Under the pieces are notes generated by a model. It had not been told where the DNA came from. It searched no databases and saw only the letters and a program-made list of their open reading frames with translations. Of a stretch of 64,000 nt of DNA, positions 1 through 8,399 are shown one piece after another (positions within the stretch are counted from its first letter, which is position 1; the number at the start of each line of letters is the position of its first letter). This DNA is from Sideroxydans sp. (lineage in GTDB: Bacteria > Pseudomonadota > Gammaproteobacteria > Burkholderiales > Gallionellaceae). The DNA lies in assembly GCA_027310665.1 (NCBI GenBank), contig DAIDAJ010000105.1, forward strand, positions 33,826 through 97,825, in the 5' to 3' direction. The position numbers were made by a program, and so were the translations under genes.

Positions 1-91
1 GTGCACCATTGCGGTGCCGTACGCAAGCGGGTTTGGCGTGTGCCTGACTCGGCAAATCGAGACTAGGGACATCTCCCTGCCCGCAGTCCGG

Positions 92-97
92 TAAAAT
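92..97 (+). promoter_or_regulatory. Possible -10 element upstream of parE
   Basis: TAAAAT lies 46 bases upstream of the parE start, in a context (GGTAAAATGCGC) that resembles sigma-70 -10 regions of betaproteobacteria. No good -35 hexamer is visible about 17 bases upstream, so the call is weak. Bases 1-91 hold nothing else that I can assign. Confidence 0.3.
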
Positions 98-143
98 GCG
101 CCCGGCGGCAACCCTACACATGCAATGAACCATCGATCGAACA

Positions 144-2102
144 ATGGCTACCTATAACGAAGCAAGTTTCAAAGTCTTACGCGGTCTCGAGCCGGTGCGG
201 CAGCGTCCCGGCATGTACACCAACCTGGAATCCCCCAACCACATCATCGCCGAAGTCGTGGACAACGCCTGCGACGAAGCGCTCGCCGGTTATGCCAGGA
301 ACATCTTCGTCACCGCGCACGCCGACGGTTCCGTGTCCGTGCAGGACGACGGCCGCGGCATCCCGGTCGGCATCCACAAGGAAGAAGGCCGGTCGGTCGT
401 CGAGGTCGCCTTCACCGTGCTGCACTCCGGCGGCAAGTTCGACAAGGAAAAGGGCGGCGCCTACCAGTTCGCGGGCGGTCTGCATGGCGTCGGCGTGGCC
501 GTGACCAACGCGTTGTCCAGGAAAGTCGAAGTCACCGTGTACCGCGAAGGCGGCCAGCACGAGCTGCGCTTCGTCGACGGCGTCGCCGAGAAGCCGCTGG
601 CCAAGGCGGCGAGCTGCCCCAAGAACCAGACCGGCACCATGGTGCGCGCCTGGCCCAACCCCAAATATTTCGACAGCCCCAACGTCAACCTCGCGCAGCT
701 CGAACTCTCGCTGCGCTCGAAGGCCGTGCTGCTGCCCGGTGTCACCATCACGCTGAACCTGGAAAAGAGCGGCGAGACCAAGTCGTGGACCTACCCGGAC
801 GGCCTGCGCGGCTACCTCGCCGAAGCCTTGTCCGAATTCGAACTCGCCACGCCCATCCTGTTGCAGGAGAAATTCGCGCGCAAGGGCGACACCACCGGCT
901 TTGCCGAAGGCGAAGGCGCGACCTGGGCGCTGACCTGGAGCGCCGAAGGCAACGTGGTGCGCGAGTCCTACGTCAACCTGATCCCCACGCCCTCCGGCGG
1001 CACGCATGAAGCCGGCCTGCGCGACGGCGTGTTCAATTCGGTGAAATCGTTCGCCGAGATCCACAGCCTGTTGCCCAAAGGCGTGAAGCTGGTGCCGGAA
1101 GACGTGTTCTCGCGCCTCTCCTTCGTGCTCTCGGCCAAGGTGCTCGACCCGCAGTTCCAGGGGCAGACCAAGGAAAAACTCGTGTCGCGCGACGCGCTGC
1201 GGCTGGTCTCATCCATGATCAAGGACCCGCTCGACCTGTGGCTGAACGAGCACCTGGAACCGGCGAAAAAGATCGTCGAGCTGGCGATCCAGCAGGCGCA
1301 GGCGCGTTTGCGCTCCGCGCAGAAAGTGGAAAAGAAAAAAGGCTCCAGCGTAGCCGTGCTGCCGGGCAAGCTCACCGATTGCAGCTCCAGCGATGCCTCG
1401 CGCACCGAACTGTTTCTGGTCGAGGGTGACTCCGCGGGCGGTTCCGCCAAGCAGGGCCGCGACAAGGAATTCCAGGCCGTGCTGCCCTTGCGCGGCAAGG
1501 TGCTGAACACTTTTGAAGTCGAGAAGGACCGCCTGTTCGCCAACAACGAGATACACGACATCGCCGTCGCCATCGGCGTCGATCCGCATGCGCCGACCGA
1601 TACCGTCGACCTTTCCGGCCTGCGCTACAACGCCATCCTGATCATGGCCGATGCCGACGTGGACGGTTCGCACATCTCCACGCTGCTGCTGACTTTGTTC
1701 TACCGCCATTTCTACCGCGTGGTGGAAGCAGGCAAGATCTACATCGCGCAACCGCCGCTGTTCCGCATCGACGTGCCCGCGCACGGCAAAAAACAGGCGA
1801 GCAAGATCTACGCGCTGAACGAGGCCGAGCTGACCGGCACCCTGGACAAGCTGCGCAAGGAAAAAGTGCGCGAAGGCAGCTGGTCCATCTCGCGCTTCAA
1901 AGGCCTGGGCGAGATGAGCCCCGAGCAGTTGTGGGACACCACACTGAATCCGGATACCAGACGGGCGCTGTGCGTGAAGGCGGATGCCGCTTCGTACAAG
2001 GCGACGATGGGGATATTCAACATGCTGATGGGCAAGCAGGAAGCGTCGACCCGCAGGGCGTGGCTGGAGTATCACGGGAATGAGGTTGAGGTGGATATTT
2101 GA
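144..2102 (+). CDS. parE: DNA topoisomerase IV subunit B (ParE)
   Basis: ATPase subunit of topoisomerase IV, which decatenates daughter chromosomes together with ParC. The 652-residue length is typical. The GHKL ATPase domain fills about residues 20-220, with the VDNACDEALAG helix and the GGLHGVGVAVTNALS lid. A transducer domain follows. The TOPRIM domain lies near residues 420-540, with EGDSAGGSAKQGRD and the metal-binding DADVDGSHI. The C-terminal RFKGLGEMSPEQLW motif is intact. It is followed by parC on the same strand after 256 bases of repeat-rich spacer, so co-transcription is plausible but not shown. ParE rather than GyrB is favoured by the short length and by the parC neighbour. Confidence 0.96.
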   Translation: MATYNEASFKVLRGLEPVRQRPGMYTNLESPNHIIAEVVDNACDEALAGYARNIFVTAHADGSVSVQDDGRGIPVGIHKEEGRSVVEVAFTVLHSGGKFDKEKGGAYQFAGGLHGVGVAVTNALSRKVEVTVYREGGQHELRFVDGVAEKPLAKAASCPKNQTGTMVRAWPNPKYFDSPNVNLAQLELSLRSKAVLLPGVTITLNLEKSGETKSWTYPDGLRGYLAEALSEFELATPILLQEKFARKGDTTGFAEGEGATWALTWSAEGNVVRESYVNLIPTPSGGTHEAGLRDGVFNSVKSFAEIHSLLPKGVKLVPEDVFSRLSFVLSAKVLDPQFQGQTKEKLVSRDALRLVSSMIKDPLDLWLNEHLEPAKKIVELAIQQAQARLRSAQKVEKKKGSSVAVLPGKLTDCSSSDASRTELFLVEGDSAGGSAKQGRDKEFQAVLPLRGKVLNTFEVEKDRLFANNEIHDIAVAIGVDPHAPTDTVDLSGLRYNAILIMADADVDGSHISTLLLTLFYRHFYRVVEAGKIYIAQPPLFRIDVPAHGKKQASKIYALNEAELTGTLDKLRKEKVREGSWSISRFKGLGEMSPEQLWDTTLNPDTRRALCVKADAASYKATMGIFNMLMGKQEASTRRAWLEYHGNEVEVDI

Positions 2103-2107
2103 TACAA

Positions 2108-2166
2108 GCCCCTCGCGCTTTGCATCCCTCGCCCGCGCGCGGGAGAGGGACCGAGGGTGAGGGATG
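2108..2166. repeat. Palindromic CCCTCGCCC/GGGAGAGGG element, copy in parE-parC spacer
   Basis: The sequence CCCTCGCCCGCGCGCGGGAGAGGG forms a GC-rich hairpin followed by ACCGAGGGTGAGGG. The same pattern recurs at about 37762-37858, 39850-39892, 42605-42695, 44308-44348 and 48229-48270. It is a dispersed repetitive palindrome, not a gene. Confidence 0.75.
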
Positions 2167-2215
2167 GTGATCGAAGAGCTGCTCTTCAAACATAACAATA
2201 TGTTGAGCACAGACC

Positions 2216-2313
2216 CTCATCCCCAGCCCTTACACCGGCAGGAGGTACGCCGGTGGGTACCCCGCTGCTATGCAGCGACCCTTCCGCAGTCCCGCCTGCG
2301 GGCGAAGGGAGAA
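2216..2313. repeat. Second palindromic repeat in parE-parC spacer
   Basis: A composite repeat that starts CTCATCCCCAGCCC and ends with CCCGCCTGCGGGCGAAGGGAG. It has inner hairpins (CACCGGCAGG/ACGCCGGTG and GCTGCTATGCAGC). It belongs to the same broad family of intergenic CCTCACCC/GGGTGAGG palindromes as the neighbouring element. Together the two elements occupy most of the 256-base spacer. Confidence 0.6.
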
Positions 2314-2358
2314 AACAGATAAGCGGCACTAACCAATATTTACGGCAAGAACAAAAGA

Positions 2359-4728
2359 ATGACAACGAACGAAAACGAACCACAAGACACACCAGAAATC
2401 GAAGCCCCCGCCCCCGCTGAATCCAGCTCAGGTGGCAAGCGCGAATTCGCCCCGCTCGCCAAGCTCCCCGACAGCGACGAAGTGCTCATCGCCGACTACG
2501 CCGAGCGCGCCTATCTCGAATACGCCGTCTCCGTGGTCAAAGGCCGCGCCTTGCCCGAAGTCTGCGACGGACAAAAGCCCGTGCAGCGCCGTATCCTCTA
2601 CTCGATGCGCCAGATGGGACTGACGCATGGCAACAAGCATGTGAAGTCGGCGCGGGTGGTGGGTGATGTGCTGGGTAAGTACCATCCGCATGGCGACTCT
2701 TCCGCGTATGAAGCGATGGTGCGGCTGGCGCAGGATTTTGCGATGCGCTATCCGCTGGTGGATGGCCAAGGCAACTTTGGTTCGCGCGACGGCGACAACG
2801 CGGCGGCGATGCGTTACACCGAGGCGCGGCTCACGCCGATCGCCGATCTGCTGCTGTCCGAGCTGGACATGGGCACGGTGGATTTCATTCCCAATTATGA
2901 CGGCGCATTCCAGGAACCGGCGATGCTGCCTGCGCGCCTGCCGATGGTGTTGCTCAACGGCGCATCCGGCATTGCGGTGGGCATGGCGACCGAGATTCCT
3001 TCGCATAATCTGAAGGAAGTCGCCAAGGCCGCAGTCATGCTGGCGAAGAACCCAAATATCAAGGACGACAAGCTGCTGTCTTACGTCAGCGGGCCGGACT
3101 TCCCCGGCGGGGGACAGATCATTTCTTCCGATGCGGACATCCGCGATGCCTACACCACGGGACGCGGTTCGCTGAAGATGCGCGCACGCTGGACCATAGA
3201 ACAATTGGCACGCGGCCAGTGGCAGGTGGTGGTGAGCGAATTCCCGCACGGCGTCTCGGCACAGAAGGTGCTGGAGGAGATCGACGAGCTGACCAACCCC
3301 AAGGTCAAGGCCAACAAGAAATCACTCACGCCGGAACAGACGCAGAACAAGCAGCTCATCCTCTCGGTGCTGGATGCGGTGGCCGACGAATCGGACAAAT
3401 CGCAAAAGATCCGTCTGGTATTGCAGCCCAAGTCATCGAAGCAGAGTCCGGACGACATGATGGCGGTGCTGCTCACCCACACCAGCCTGCAGAACTCCGT
3501 GTCGGTCAACCTCACCATGATCGGCCTGGACGGACGCCCGCAGCAGAAGTCGCTGGCGCAGGTGTTGCGCGAGTGGGTCGAGTTCCGTTTGCGCACCGTC
3601 ACGCGGCGTTGCGAGTATCGATTGGGCCAGGTCAACGACCGCCTGCACATCCTCGCCGGGCGCATGATCGTTTACCTGAACATCGACGAAGTGATCGCGC
3701 TGATCCGCGGCTCGGATGCGCCCAAGGAAGATCTGATGGCGCGCTTTGAATTGTCCGAGCGGCAGGCCGAAGACATCCTGGAGATCCGCCTGCGCCAATT
3801 GGCGCGCCTGGAAGGCATCAAGATCGAGAAAGAGATCAAGGCGCTGGAAACCGAACGCAAAGAACTGAAGAAGATCCTTTCCAGCGAAGATGCGCTGCGC
3901 GAACTGGTGGTGAGCGAGATCGAAGCCGATGCCAAGACCTATGGCGACGAGCGCCGCACGCTGATCGAAGAAGCGCAGGTGACCAAGGTGACCGCGCAAG
4001 TGAGCGACGAACCCGTGACGGTGTTCATCTCGCAACGCTTCTGGGTGCGCACGCGCCAGGGACACGGCATCGACGCCAGCAGCATCGCCTTCAAGGACGG
4101 CGACAGCATCGCCGCCACCTATGAGGTGCGCACCACGGACCACTGCATCGTCATCTGCAGCAACGGCCGCGTGTGCAGCATCCCCGTCTCTGCGCTGCCC
4201 TCCGGCCGCGGCGACGGCGCACCGCTGGCCACCTTCATCGAACTTGCCCCCGGCGCGAAGATCGCGCACGCCTTCTGCGGCAAGACCGAAACCCCCGTGC
4301 TGATTTCCACCAGCGCCGGTTACGGCTTCCCCTGCTTCATCGGCGACATGGTGGGCCGCAACAAGGCGGGCAAACAGTTCATCAGCGTGAAAGAAGACAC
4401 TATCTTGCCGCCGGTCATCGTCACACCGACGCAAAACTCACTGGTCGCCGTGGTAAGCAAACAGAACCGGTTGCTGGTGTTCATGCTCTCGGAACTGAAG
4501 CTGCTGCAAGGCGGCGGCAAAGGCATGATGCTGATCGACCTGAAAGAAGGCGACGAGTTGACGGCTTGCACGGTTGTGAATCAACCGGCGGTGACGCTGT
4601 GCGGCACGGCGGGTAGCAAGGTGCAGCAGTTGAAGATTGGCGGGAAGGAACTGCAGACGTACTTTGGGGCGAGGGCCAGGGCCGGGAAGGTGGTGGAGAC
4701 TAGGTTGAAGGGGTTGAGGTTTGAGTAA
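2359..4728 (+). CDS. parC: DNA topoisomerase IV subunit A (ParC)
   Basis: DNA breakage-reunion subunit of topoisomerase IV. The winged-helix/tower domain lies at about residues 40-500, with the active-site tyrosine in [11 protein letters not shown] (near residue 152) and the quinolone-region helix [20 protein letters not shown] coiled-coil stretch falls around residues 450-530 ([21 protein letters not shown]). The C-terminal beta-pinwheel holds degenerate blades, as is usual for ParC and unlike GyrA. Its 789 residues match betaproteobacterial ParC. It pairs with parE upstream. Nothing is truncated or frameshifted. Confidence 0.96.
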   Translation: MTTNENEPQDTPEIEAPAPAESSSGGKREFAPLAKLPDSDEVLIADYAERAYLEYAVSVVKGRALPEVCDGQKPVQRRILYSMRQMGLTHGNKHVKSARVVGDVLGKYHPHGDSSAYEAMVRLAQDFAMRYPLVDGQGNFGSRDGDNAAAMRYTEARLTPIADLLLSELDMGTVDFIPNYDGAFQEPAMLPARLPMVLLNGASGIAVGMATEIPSHNLKEVAKAAVMLAKNPNIKDDKLLSYVSGPDFPGGGQIISSDADIRDAYTTGRGSLKMRARWTIEQLARGQWQVVVSEFPHGVSAQKVLEEIDELTNPKVKANKKSLTPEQTQNKQLILSVLDAVADESDKSQKIRLVLQPKSSKQSPDDMMAVLLTHTSLQNSVSVNLTMIGLDGRPQQKSLAQVLREWVEFRLRTVTRRCEYRLGQVNDRLHILAGRMIVYLNIDEVIALIRGSDAPKEDLMARFELSERQAEDILEIRLRQLARLEGIKIEKEIKALETERKELKKILSSEDALRELVVSEIEADAKTYGDERRTLIEEAQVTKVTAQVSDEPVTVFISQRFWVRTRQGHGIDASSIAFKDGDSIAATYEVRTTDHCIVICSNGRVCSIPVSALPSGRGDGAPLATFIELAPGAKIAHAFCGKTETPVLISTSAGYGFPCFIGDMVGRNKAGKQFISVKEDTILPPVIVTPTQNSLVAVVSKQNRLLVFMLSELKLLQGGGKGMMLIDLKEGDELTACTVVNQPAVTLCGTAGSKVQQLKIGGKELQTYFGARARAGKVVETRLKGLRFE

Positions 4729-4802
4729 TACACGCTTCATGAATCTTCAAGCTACCATTTACAACTTCTGAAAGAAGGTTTACTCGCATCAGTCGGATTG
4801 AT

Positions 4803-4842
4803 GTGTAACCGTCCCTATAATAGTTGCTAGGGACGGTTACAC
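4803..4842. repeat. Perfect 15-bp inverted repeat with 10-base loop
   Basis: GTGTAACCGTCCCTA (4803-4817) is exactly repeated in inverse as TAGGGACGGTTACAC (4828-4842), around a TAATAGTTGC loop. No T-run follows on either strand, so a rho-independent terminator is unlikely. GTAACCGTCCC-type palindromes resemble REP-like or transposon-end remnants. The identity is inferred. Confidence 0.7.
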
Positions 4843-5210
4843 GGTTAACTAAATAGCTTTAGTTGAACCGGCCACGACCGAAAATGCTGGCAAACATGTT
4901 CCAGACGTCCAAAACGGAAACGCTGGTATGCCCGCACAAATACGGTCTTGGTTTTATAGAATGAATAATTCATTACTATCTCCAAGCCTTGATTGGAGGG
5001 CGTTTGGTTTGACTTTGACGTGTTACAAGCGTAGATTTCAGCCTGTCTTTCTAGACAAGTCAAAGGCTGCTAGGGATGCCCTTAGCACCTAGACGGGTTG
5101 AAATTCATTGGCCTAATAAGGTCAAATGGGTTTTAGCCATTTTTGAGCCCTCCGTGACCGCGTACCATTGCGGACTATGGTTCCTCTGCAGGAAAGGGTT
5201 GATGTACAAG

Positions 5211-5242
5211 AAACGCCAATTGGGTGCAACCAATTGGCGTTT
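5211..5242 (-). terminator. Rho-independent terminator of the DUF5343-like gene
   Basis: AAACGCCAATTGG (5211-5223) and CCAATTGGCGTTT (5230-5242) form a perfect 13-bp stem with a 6-base loop. It lies 8 bases past the stop of the minus-strand gene that ends at 5250. Read on the minus strand the stem ends in GTTTCTTG, a modest U-tract. On the plus strand it ends in TTTCGCTTTCTT, so it may work both ways. Confidence 0.7.
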
Positions 5243-5249
5243 CGCTTTC

Positions 5250-6065
5250 TTAGCTATGCTTGCCCTCATCATTTGTCGGGTAAAGAAATTGGATCGTATG
5301 CGTAAAGGCGGTTAGGAATCTCGTTTGTTCGGCAACTGTCCATGACGCTCCTTGTGAAGGAAGTTTTCGTAGCAATCCTATAATTGCCGTATCAACGCCA
5401 CTCGCCCCGCCATCTCCTACCACAACTGGAGATCTATTTTTTTCTTGCGTAACAGTATCAACCTTAGACTGATCATTGTCCTGACTATTGGGCTGTGTAA
5501 TAGGCCGCGCGTGTATTTGTGTGACGGTAGGCTTAATCAATTTTGATCTATCGCCGGTAGTCGAAAAAAATCCAGCCTGCTCCGCTGAATTCAGAAACAC
5601 ACGAACAGCTTGGGCGCTTCGATCGGGAAGAATTTTGTATTGGTGTAGAAACAAATTCTTAATTCCAACTTCTGCAGGAAGCTGAGAACCTCGAAAATGC
5701 TCATAGGCTTTAGCGAACAGCGGGACACCAAGAAAAGCTTCCACCCTAGCGGATACGGCATCCTCTGGCATTACGGGAGAAAGGATCGACTTGGCACGTT
5801 CAGTGACTGAGAAAGTGCTATCAGTGCTTTCTACAAACCCAAAATGCTTTGAGGCTGCTGATATGCGGGTCATGTATGTTCCGCTATTTGTAGACTTATA
5901 CCCCAGCCAATGTGCAAGCTGCTCAGGACTCGAAGTCCCCCCACCTTGAGTCATAATAACTTGGGCGACTGCCAATGAAGCTGCGAGATCAAAATAAGGC
6001 GAAGTAATCCCTGAGCGCCTGATGTCGCCATCCTTTGTTTCTTTTACTGTCTTTATCTCTGCCAT
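5250..6065 (-). CDS. DUF5343-like hypothetical protein
   Basis: A 271-residue soluble protein. The first 160 residues look like the winged-helix region of the DUF5343 type (SPYFDLAASLAVAQVIMTQGG, then SGTYMTRISAASKHFGFV and FSVTERAKSIL). A low-complexity, Asn/Gln/Ser-rich linker follows (about residues 185-225), then a short helical C-terminus (TAIIGLLRKLPSQGASWTVAEQTRFLTAF) that resembles the end of a DNA-binding regulator. The function is unknown. The start ATG at 6065 has GAGGTG a few bases upstream. It is the first gene of the accessory island. A perfect 10-bp inverted repeat just upstream suggests regulation, possibly autoregulation. The family call is from pattern memory only. Confidence 0.6.
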   Translation of the reverse strand: MAEIKTVKETKDGDIRRSGITSPYFDLAASLAVAQVIMTQGGGTSSPEQLAHWLGYKSTNSGTYMTRISAASKHFGFVESTDSTFSVTERAKSILSPVMPEDAVSARVEAFLGVPLFAKAYEHFRGSQLPAEVGIKNLFLHQYKILPDRSAQAVRVFLNSAEQAGFFSTTGDRSKLIKPTVTQIHARPITQPNSQDNDQSKVDTVTQEKNRSPVVVGDGGASGVDTAIIGLLRKLPSQGASWTVAEQTRFLTAFTHTIQFLYPTNDEGKHS

Positions 6066-6084
6066 TTTTCACCTCTGCGCGGTC

Positions 6085-6118
6085 GCATTACCATTCACAA
6101 TTTCGAGCATGGTAATGC
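6085..6118. promoter_or_regulatory. Perfect inverted repeat, candidate operator
   Basis: GCATTACCAT (6085-6094) and ATGGTAATGC (6109-6118) form a perfect 10-bp inverted repeat with centres about 24 bases apart. It starts 20 bases upstream of the DUF5343-like start codon. The spacing and position fit a dimeric repressor site. The binding protein is not known; the adjacent winged-helix-like product is the obvious candidate. Confidence 0.5.
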
Positions 6119-6439
6119 GTACTTCTATATATTTCAAGAGAAATATACCGCCAGTTACTATTCGCAGTTATAATAATATTTATATTGATATAATTCAACA
6201 CGATAGAGTATATAAACAATTACCAGTTCCAGTTAATCTCTAAATTTTACCGGTACCAGAATCGATTGGGTCACAGAATCGATGCAATTAAAAAAACAAT
6301 CGAAAACAATCGGGGACAGACTGAGCTAGCCCGCCTTTCCCAGACAGTTCAATTCAGCACCACACAGTTGGCCTCTTCAAGCTAAAGCTAAAGGGGCCAG
6401 GCTCGGAATATTCTTAGCAACTAAATCCGTCAGCTTCTT
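6119..6439. other. AT-rich spacer with small hairpin and direct repeats
   Basis: This gene-free stretch separates the DUF5343-like gene from the ParE-type toxin. It is strikingly AT-rich from 6120 to 6250. It holds a perfect 8-bp hairpin TATATTTC-AAGA-GAAATATA (6128-6147) and a direct repeat AGAATCGAT flanking TGGGTCAC near 6261-6284. It also holds the AAAGGGGCCAGG motif at 6388-6424. I see no gene. Minus-strand promoter elements for the DUF5343-like gene are probable but not resolvable by eye. Confidence 0.5.
6388..6424. repeat. AAAGGGGCCAGGCTCG junction motif, copy 1
   Basis: CTAAAGGGGCCAGGCTCG followed by GAATATTCTTAGCAACTAA is repeated at 8670-8710 with a few substitutions and a 4-base insertion. 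Related GGGGTC motifs occur near 7260, 7776, 11491 and 11708. They mark the edges of cargo segments in the island. RAYT/REP-type origin is an inference. Confidence 0.6.
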
Positions 6440-6736
6440 TTAAAGTCCCGCATAGCCTGCCTCTTGCTGGCTGCGCAGGGCAAGGATGAAGACGGTGTCG
6501 ACTTCGATGACGTAACGGTATAGAGCCACATAGCCGTGCGAGTGATGCCCGATCACCAGTTCTCGCTTGTCGTTATTTGCGGGGCGACCAATCATGGGGT
6601 TGTACTCAAGCACGTTGAACGCCTCGATGATCTCCCGAATGCGCAAAGCCGGATTCTCGACCTGATATTGGGCAAGGTGATCGAGGATGCGATCAAAATC
6701 ATCCCCTACTTCCGGCGCCAGTTCGATGCGCGACAT
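6440..6736 (-). CDS. ParE/RelE-superfamily toxin
   Basis: A 98-residue protein of the ParE-type toxin fold. Visible features are the N-terminal LAPEVGDDFDRILDHLAQY helix, the central NPMIGRPANNDKRELVIG segment and the C-terminal strand FILALRSQQEAGY. ParE-type toxins usually poison gyrase, but the target cannot be told from sequence. It lies downstream of a ribbon-helix-helix antitoxin gene on the same strand. Normally such genes overlap or nearly touch. Here 147 bases separate them, almost all of it one foldback element. An AAGAGG inside the element's terminal repeat lies 10 bases upstream of the ATG and could serve as its ribosome binding site. Confidence 0.8.
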   Translation of the reverse strand: MSRIELAPEVGDDFDRILDHLAQYQVENPALRIREIIEAFNVLEYNPMIGRPANNDKRELVIGHHSHGYVALYRYVIEVDTVFILALRSQQEAGYAGL

Positions 6737-6739
6737 TTT

Positions 6740-6884
6740 AAGGGAGCCTCTTAAAATTCAAAGTTCTAAGCAAGACAAGGCGCGAGCAAAAAATTGCGAC
6801 GCGGCATATGTGTGATATGTAAGGAGTAATTTTTTGTGAGCAACGCAGTATTGCGACGAAATTTGGATTTTTAGAGGTTCCCTT
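6740..6884. mobile_element. 145-bp foldback MITE-like element between antitoxin and toxin
   Basis: The ends AAGGGAGCCTCTTAAAATTC and the inverse of GATTTTTAGAGGTTCCCTT match at about 18 of 22 positions. The interior is itself an imperfect palindrome (GAGCAAAAAATTGCGACGC against GCGTTGCTCACAAAAAATTAC) around CATATGTGTGATATG, so the whole unit can fold back. It starts 3 bases from the toxin start codon and its other end shares the T of the antitoxin stop codon. No transposase lies in it. A clear target-site duplication is not visible. Confidence 0.75.
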
Positions 6885-7168
6885 CAGCGTGCCAGTTTGC
6901 GAGCAACCGGGCGTTTTACTTCTTTACCGGCAAGACGCTCTTCCAGATAGCCGCGCATTTCTTGCCAGGGAATCGTCTTTCCGGTGGCAACTATATGTGC
7001 ATAACGATCTTCAGCTTCTGCATCGAAAGCGGCACGTTTATCTTCCTGCTCGGCCTTTTCCGCAATGGCATCAAGAATGAATCCGTGAGTTGTTGTGCCG
7101 GCGCGTTTCGCAGCCGCTGCAACACGAGCTTTCAGTTTTTCCGGCATGCGTATGGTGGTTGTGCTCAT
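6884..7168 (-). CDS. Ribbon-helix-helix antitoxin (CopG/ParD-like)
   Basis: About 94 residues from the chosen ATG at 7168. The N-terminal MSTTTIRMPEKLKARVAAAA strand-helix is typical of ribbon-helix-helix DNA-binding antitoxins. The C-terminal half (WQEMRGYLEERLAGKEVKRP) fits a toxin-wrapping tail. An in-frame start 11 codons upstream is less likely, because it would precede the canonical beginning of the fold. It should neutralise the ParE-type toxin encoded downstream and repress the shared promoter; this is inferred from family behaviour. The stop codon abuts the foldback element. Confidence 0.8.
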   Translation of the reverse strand: MSTTTIRMPEKLKARVAAAAKRAGTTTHGFILDAIAEKAEQEDKRAAFDAEAEDRYAHIVATGKTIPWQEMRGYLEERLAGKEVKRPVARKLAR

Positions 7169-7310
7169 GGCAGTCTCCAAGGATTGATGGAACGCGCTCA
7201 CTGTAGCACAATGGTGCTACATCCAACAAATAGCGAATCGCGCCACTACAGCGCAAATCGATGGGGTCAGACTCCATTGATACGCATTGATACGGAATCT
7301 GAATGTGCAA

Positions 7311-7343
7311 AACAAGAAGCCCGGCATCGCCGGGCTTCTTGTT
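7311..7343. terminator. Bidirectional terminator linked to SDR remnant A
   Basis: AACAAGAAGCCCGGC, ATC loop, GCCGGGCTTCTTGTT forms a perfect 15-bp stem. It lies about 35 bases past the stop of SDR remnant A on the minus strand. A sister hairpin sits at the same relative place beside remnant C (10456-10482), so the terminator was copied together with the gene's 3' end. Confidence 0.75.
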
Positions 7344-7377
7344 TGCTGCACACTACGCTGGCAGTCCAACCTTCCCT

Positions 7378-7773
7378 TCAAAGCATCATGCCGGCGGATA
7401 CCTCGATGCGCTGGCCGTTTATCCAGTGTGTGCCATCCGACAACAGCGCTGCGACCACACCGCCCACGTCATCAGGCAGGCCGACCCGGCCTAGTGCAGT
7501 GGCGCCTGCGATATGCGCGTTTGTCTTTGAGTCGTCGCGCACGACACCGTCACCGAAGTCTGTTTCGATGGCGCAAGGTGCGATGGTGTTGACGACGATA
7601 CCGCGTGCACCCAGTTCTTTGGCCATGTAGCGGGTGAGCACTTCGATGCCTGCCTTCATCGCGGCATAGGCGGCATAGCCCGGGAAGGTAAAACGGGTGA
7701 GGCCGGAGGAGGTGTTAACGATGCGCCCGCCATCCCGGATCAAGGGCAGCAGCTTCTGCGTCAGAAGGGAATC
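7378..7773 (-). pseudogene. Short-chain dehydrogenase 3' remnant, copy A
   Basis: The C-terminal half of an SDR-family oxidoreductase. The catalytic region (NTSSGLTRFTFPGYAAYAAMKAG, with the YxxxK pair), the KELGARGIVVNTIAPCAIETDF segment and the C-terminal WINGQRIEVSAGMML are all present. The N-terminal Rossmann part with TGxxxGIG is missing. Homology appears to end near 7770 at a GGGTCAGCATCGG junction. The frame then runs into unrelated sequence without an ATG before a stop, so this is a truncated gene. Copy B is almost identical over its whole length, which implies recent duplication. Confidence 0.8.
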
Positions 7774-7880
7774 AAACGGGTCAGCATCGGAATATGTGCA
7801 GATACCAACTTCGTCAGCTTTCTTTCATGCCCCCGCCCCACATTTGCTAGAATCCCAGCAACAATTCCGTAAGGAGCAAC

Positions 7881-8090
7881 ATGATGAACATCGCAAATAT
7901 GACTCGCACTGAGAAGCTCAGCATGATGGAAGCTTTGTGGGACGACCTGTCGCGCGACCCAGCAGGAATTGCATCACCGGAATGGCACGAACAGGCACTT
8001 AATGAAGCCGAACGCGCGGTCGCCGATAACCAGGCTGGCTTTGTTTCCTGGGACGCCGCCAAGAAGACCCTGCGCAACAATAACTCATGA
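7881..8090 (+). CDS. Addiction-module antitoxin (TIGR02574-like)
   Basis: A 69-residue acidic protein with the typical beginning MTRTEKLSMMEALWDDLSRD and the GIASPEWHEQALNEAERAVADNQAGFVSWDAAKK segment of the addiction-module component family. It overlaps the downstream toxin gene by four bases (ATGA, 8087-8090), indicating translational coupling. AAGGAG lies just upstream of tandem ATGs at 7881 and 7884. It sits between SDR remnants A and B, so it is one cargo unit of the island. Confidence 0.85.
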   Translation: MMNIANMTRTEKLSMMEALWDDLSRDPAGIASPEWHEQALNEAERAVADNQAGFVSWDAAKKTLRNNNS

Positions 8091-8383
8091 AGATCGAGAT
8101 TCTGAGTATCGCGATGAGCGATATTCAGTTTGGTCAGCAGTTTTATGAACAGCAGCAGGAAGGGCTGGGCGCTTACTTTCTGGATTCACTGTTTTCTGAC
8201 ATCGAAGCTCTGTTGCTTTATGCAGGTATTCACCAACAGTTTTTCGGTTACTACCGCGCGCTTTCGAAACGATTTCCCTACGCAATTTACTACCGGGTGA
8301 ATGGGCAAACCATTCAAGTGTGGCGCATACTGGATTGCCGTCAAAGGCCCTCACGCATTGTGAGCGCATTGAAAGCAAACTAA
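8087..8383 (+). CDS. RelE/ParE-superfamily toxin
   Basis: A 98-residue toxin with the family pattern SIAMSDIQFGQQFYEQQQEGLGAYF, the central FFGYYRALSKRFPYAIYYRV strands and the terminal WRILDCRQRPSRI. In this subfamily the FPYAIYYRV segment is the best marker. It is coupled to the antitoxin by an ATGA overlap. Immediately after its stop the sequence passes into SDR remnant B, with no terminator of its own in view. Confidence 0.85.
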   Translation: MKIEILSIAMSDIQFGQQFYEQQQEGLGAYFLDSLFSDIEALLLYAGIHQQFFGYYRALSKRFPYAIYYRVNGQTIQVWRILDCRQRPSRIVSALKAN

Positions 8384-8399
8384 ACGTTTTTCGCGTCAC

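Larger units (their letters stand above)
4729..5249. other. Gene-poor spacer after parC holding two perfect hairpins
   Basis: These 520 bases separate parC from the accessory island. I see no convincing gene: the open frames on either strand lack ribosome binding sites and recognisable composition. The spacer holds a 15-bp perfect inverted repeat (4803-4842) and a 13-bp terminator hairpin (5211-5242), listed separately. GC content falls visibly here compared with parC. Confidence 0.6.

Noticed and set aside
177..1064. Long open frame on the minus strand inside parE
   Set aside because: It is the shadow of a GC-rich gene: the composition is His/Gly/Val/Asp-rich without any family motif, and parE itself is unambiguous. 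Similar minus-strand frames over parC, polA, gcvP and accC were rejected for the same reason.
5076..5315. Plus-strand frame of 79 codons near the start of the island
   Set aside because: It runs through the terminator hairpin and overlaps the end of the DUF5343-like gene in antisense; there is no ribosome binding site.
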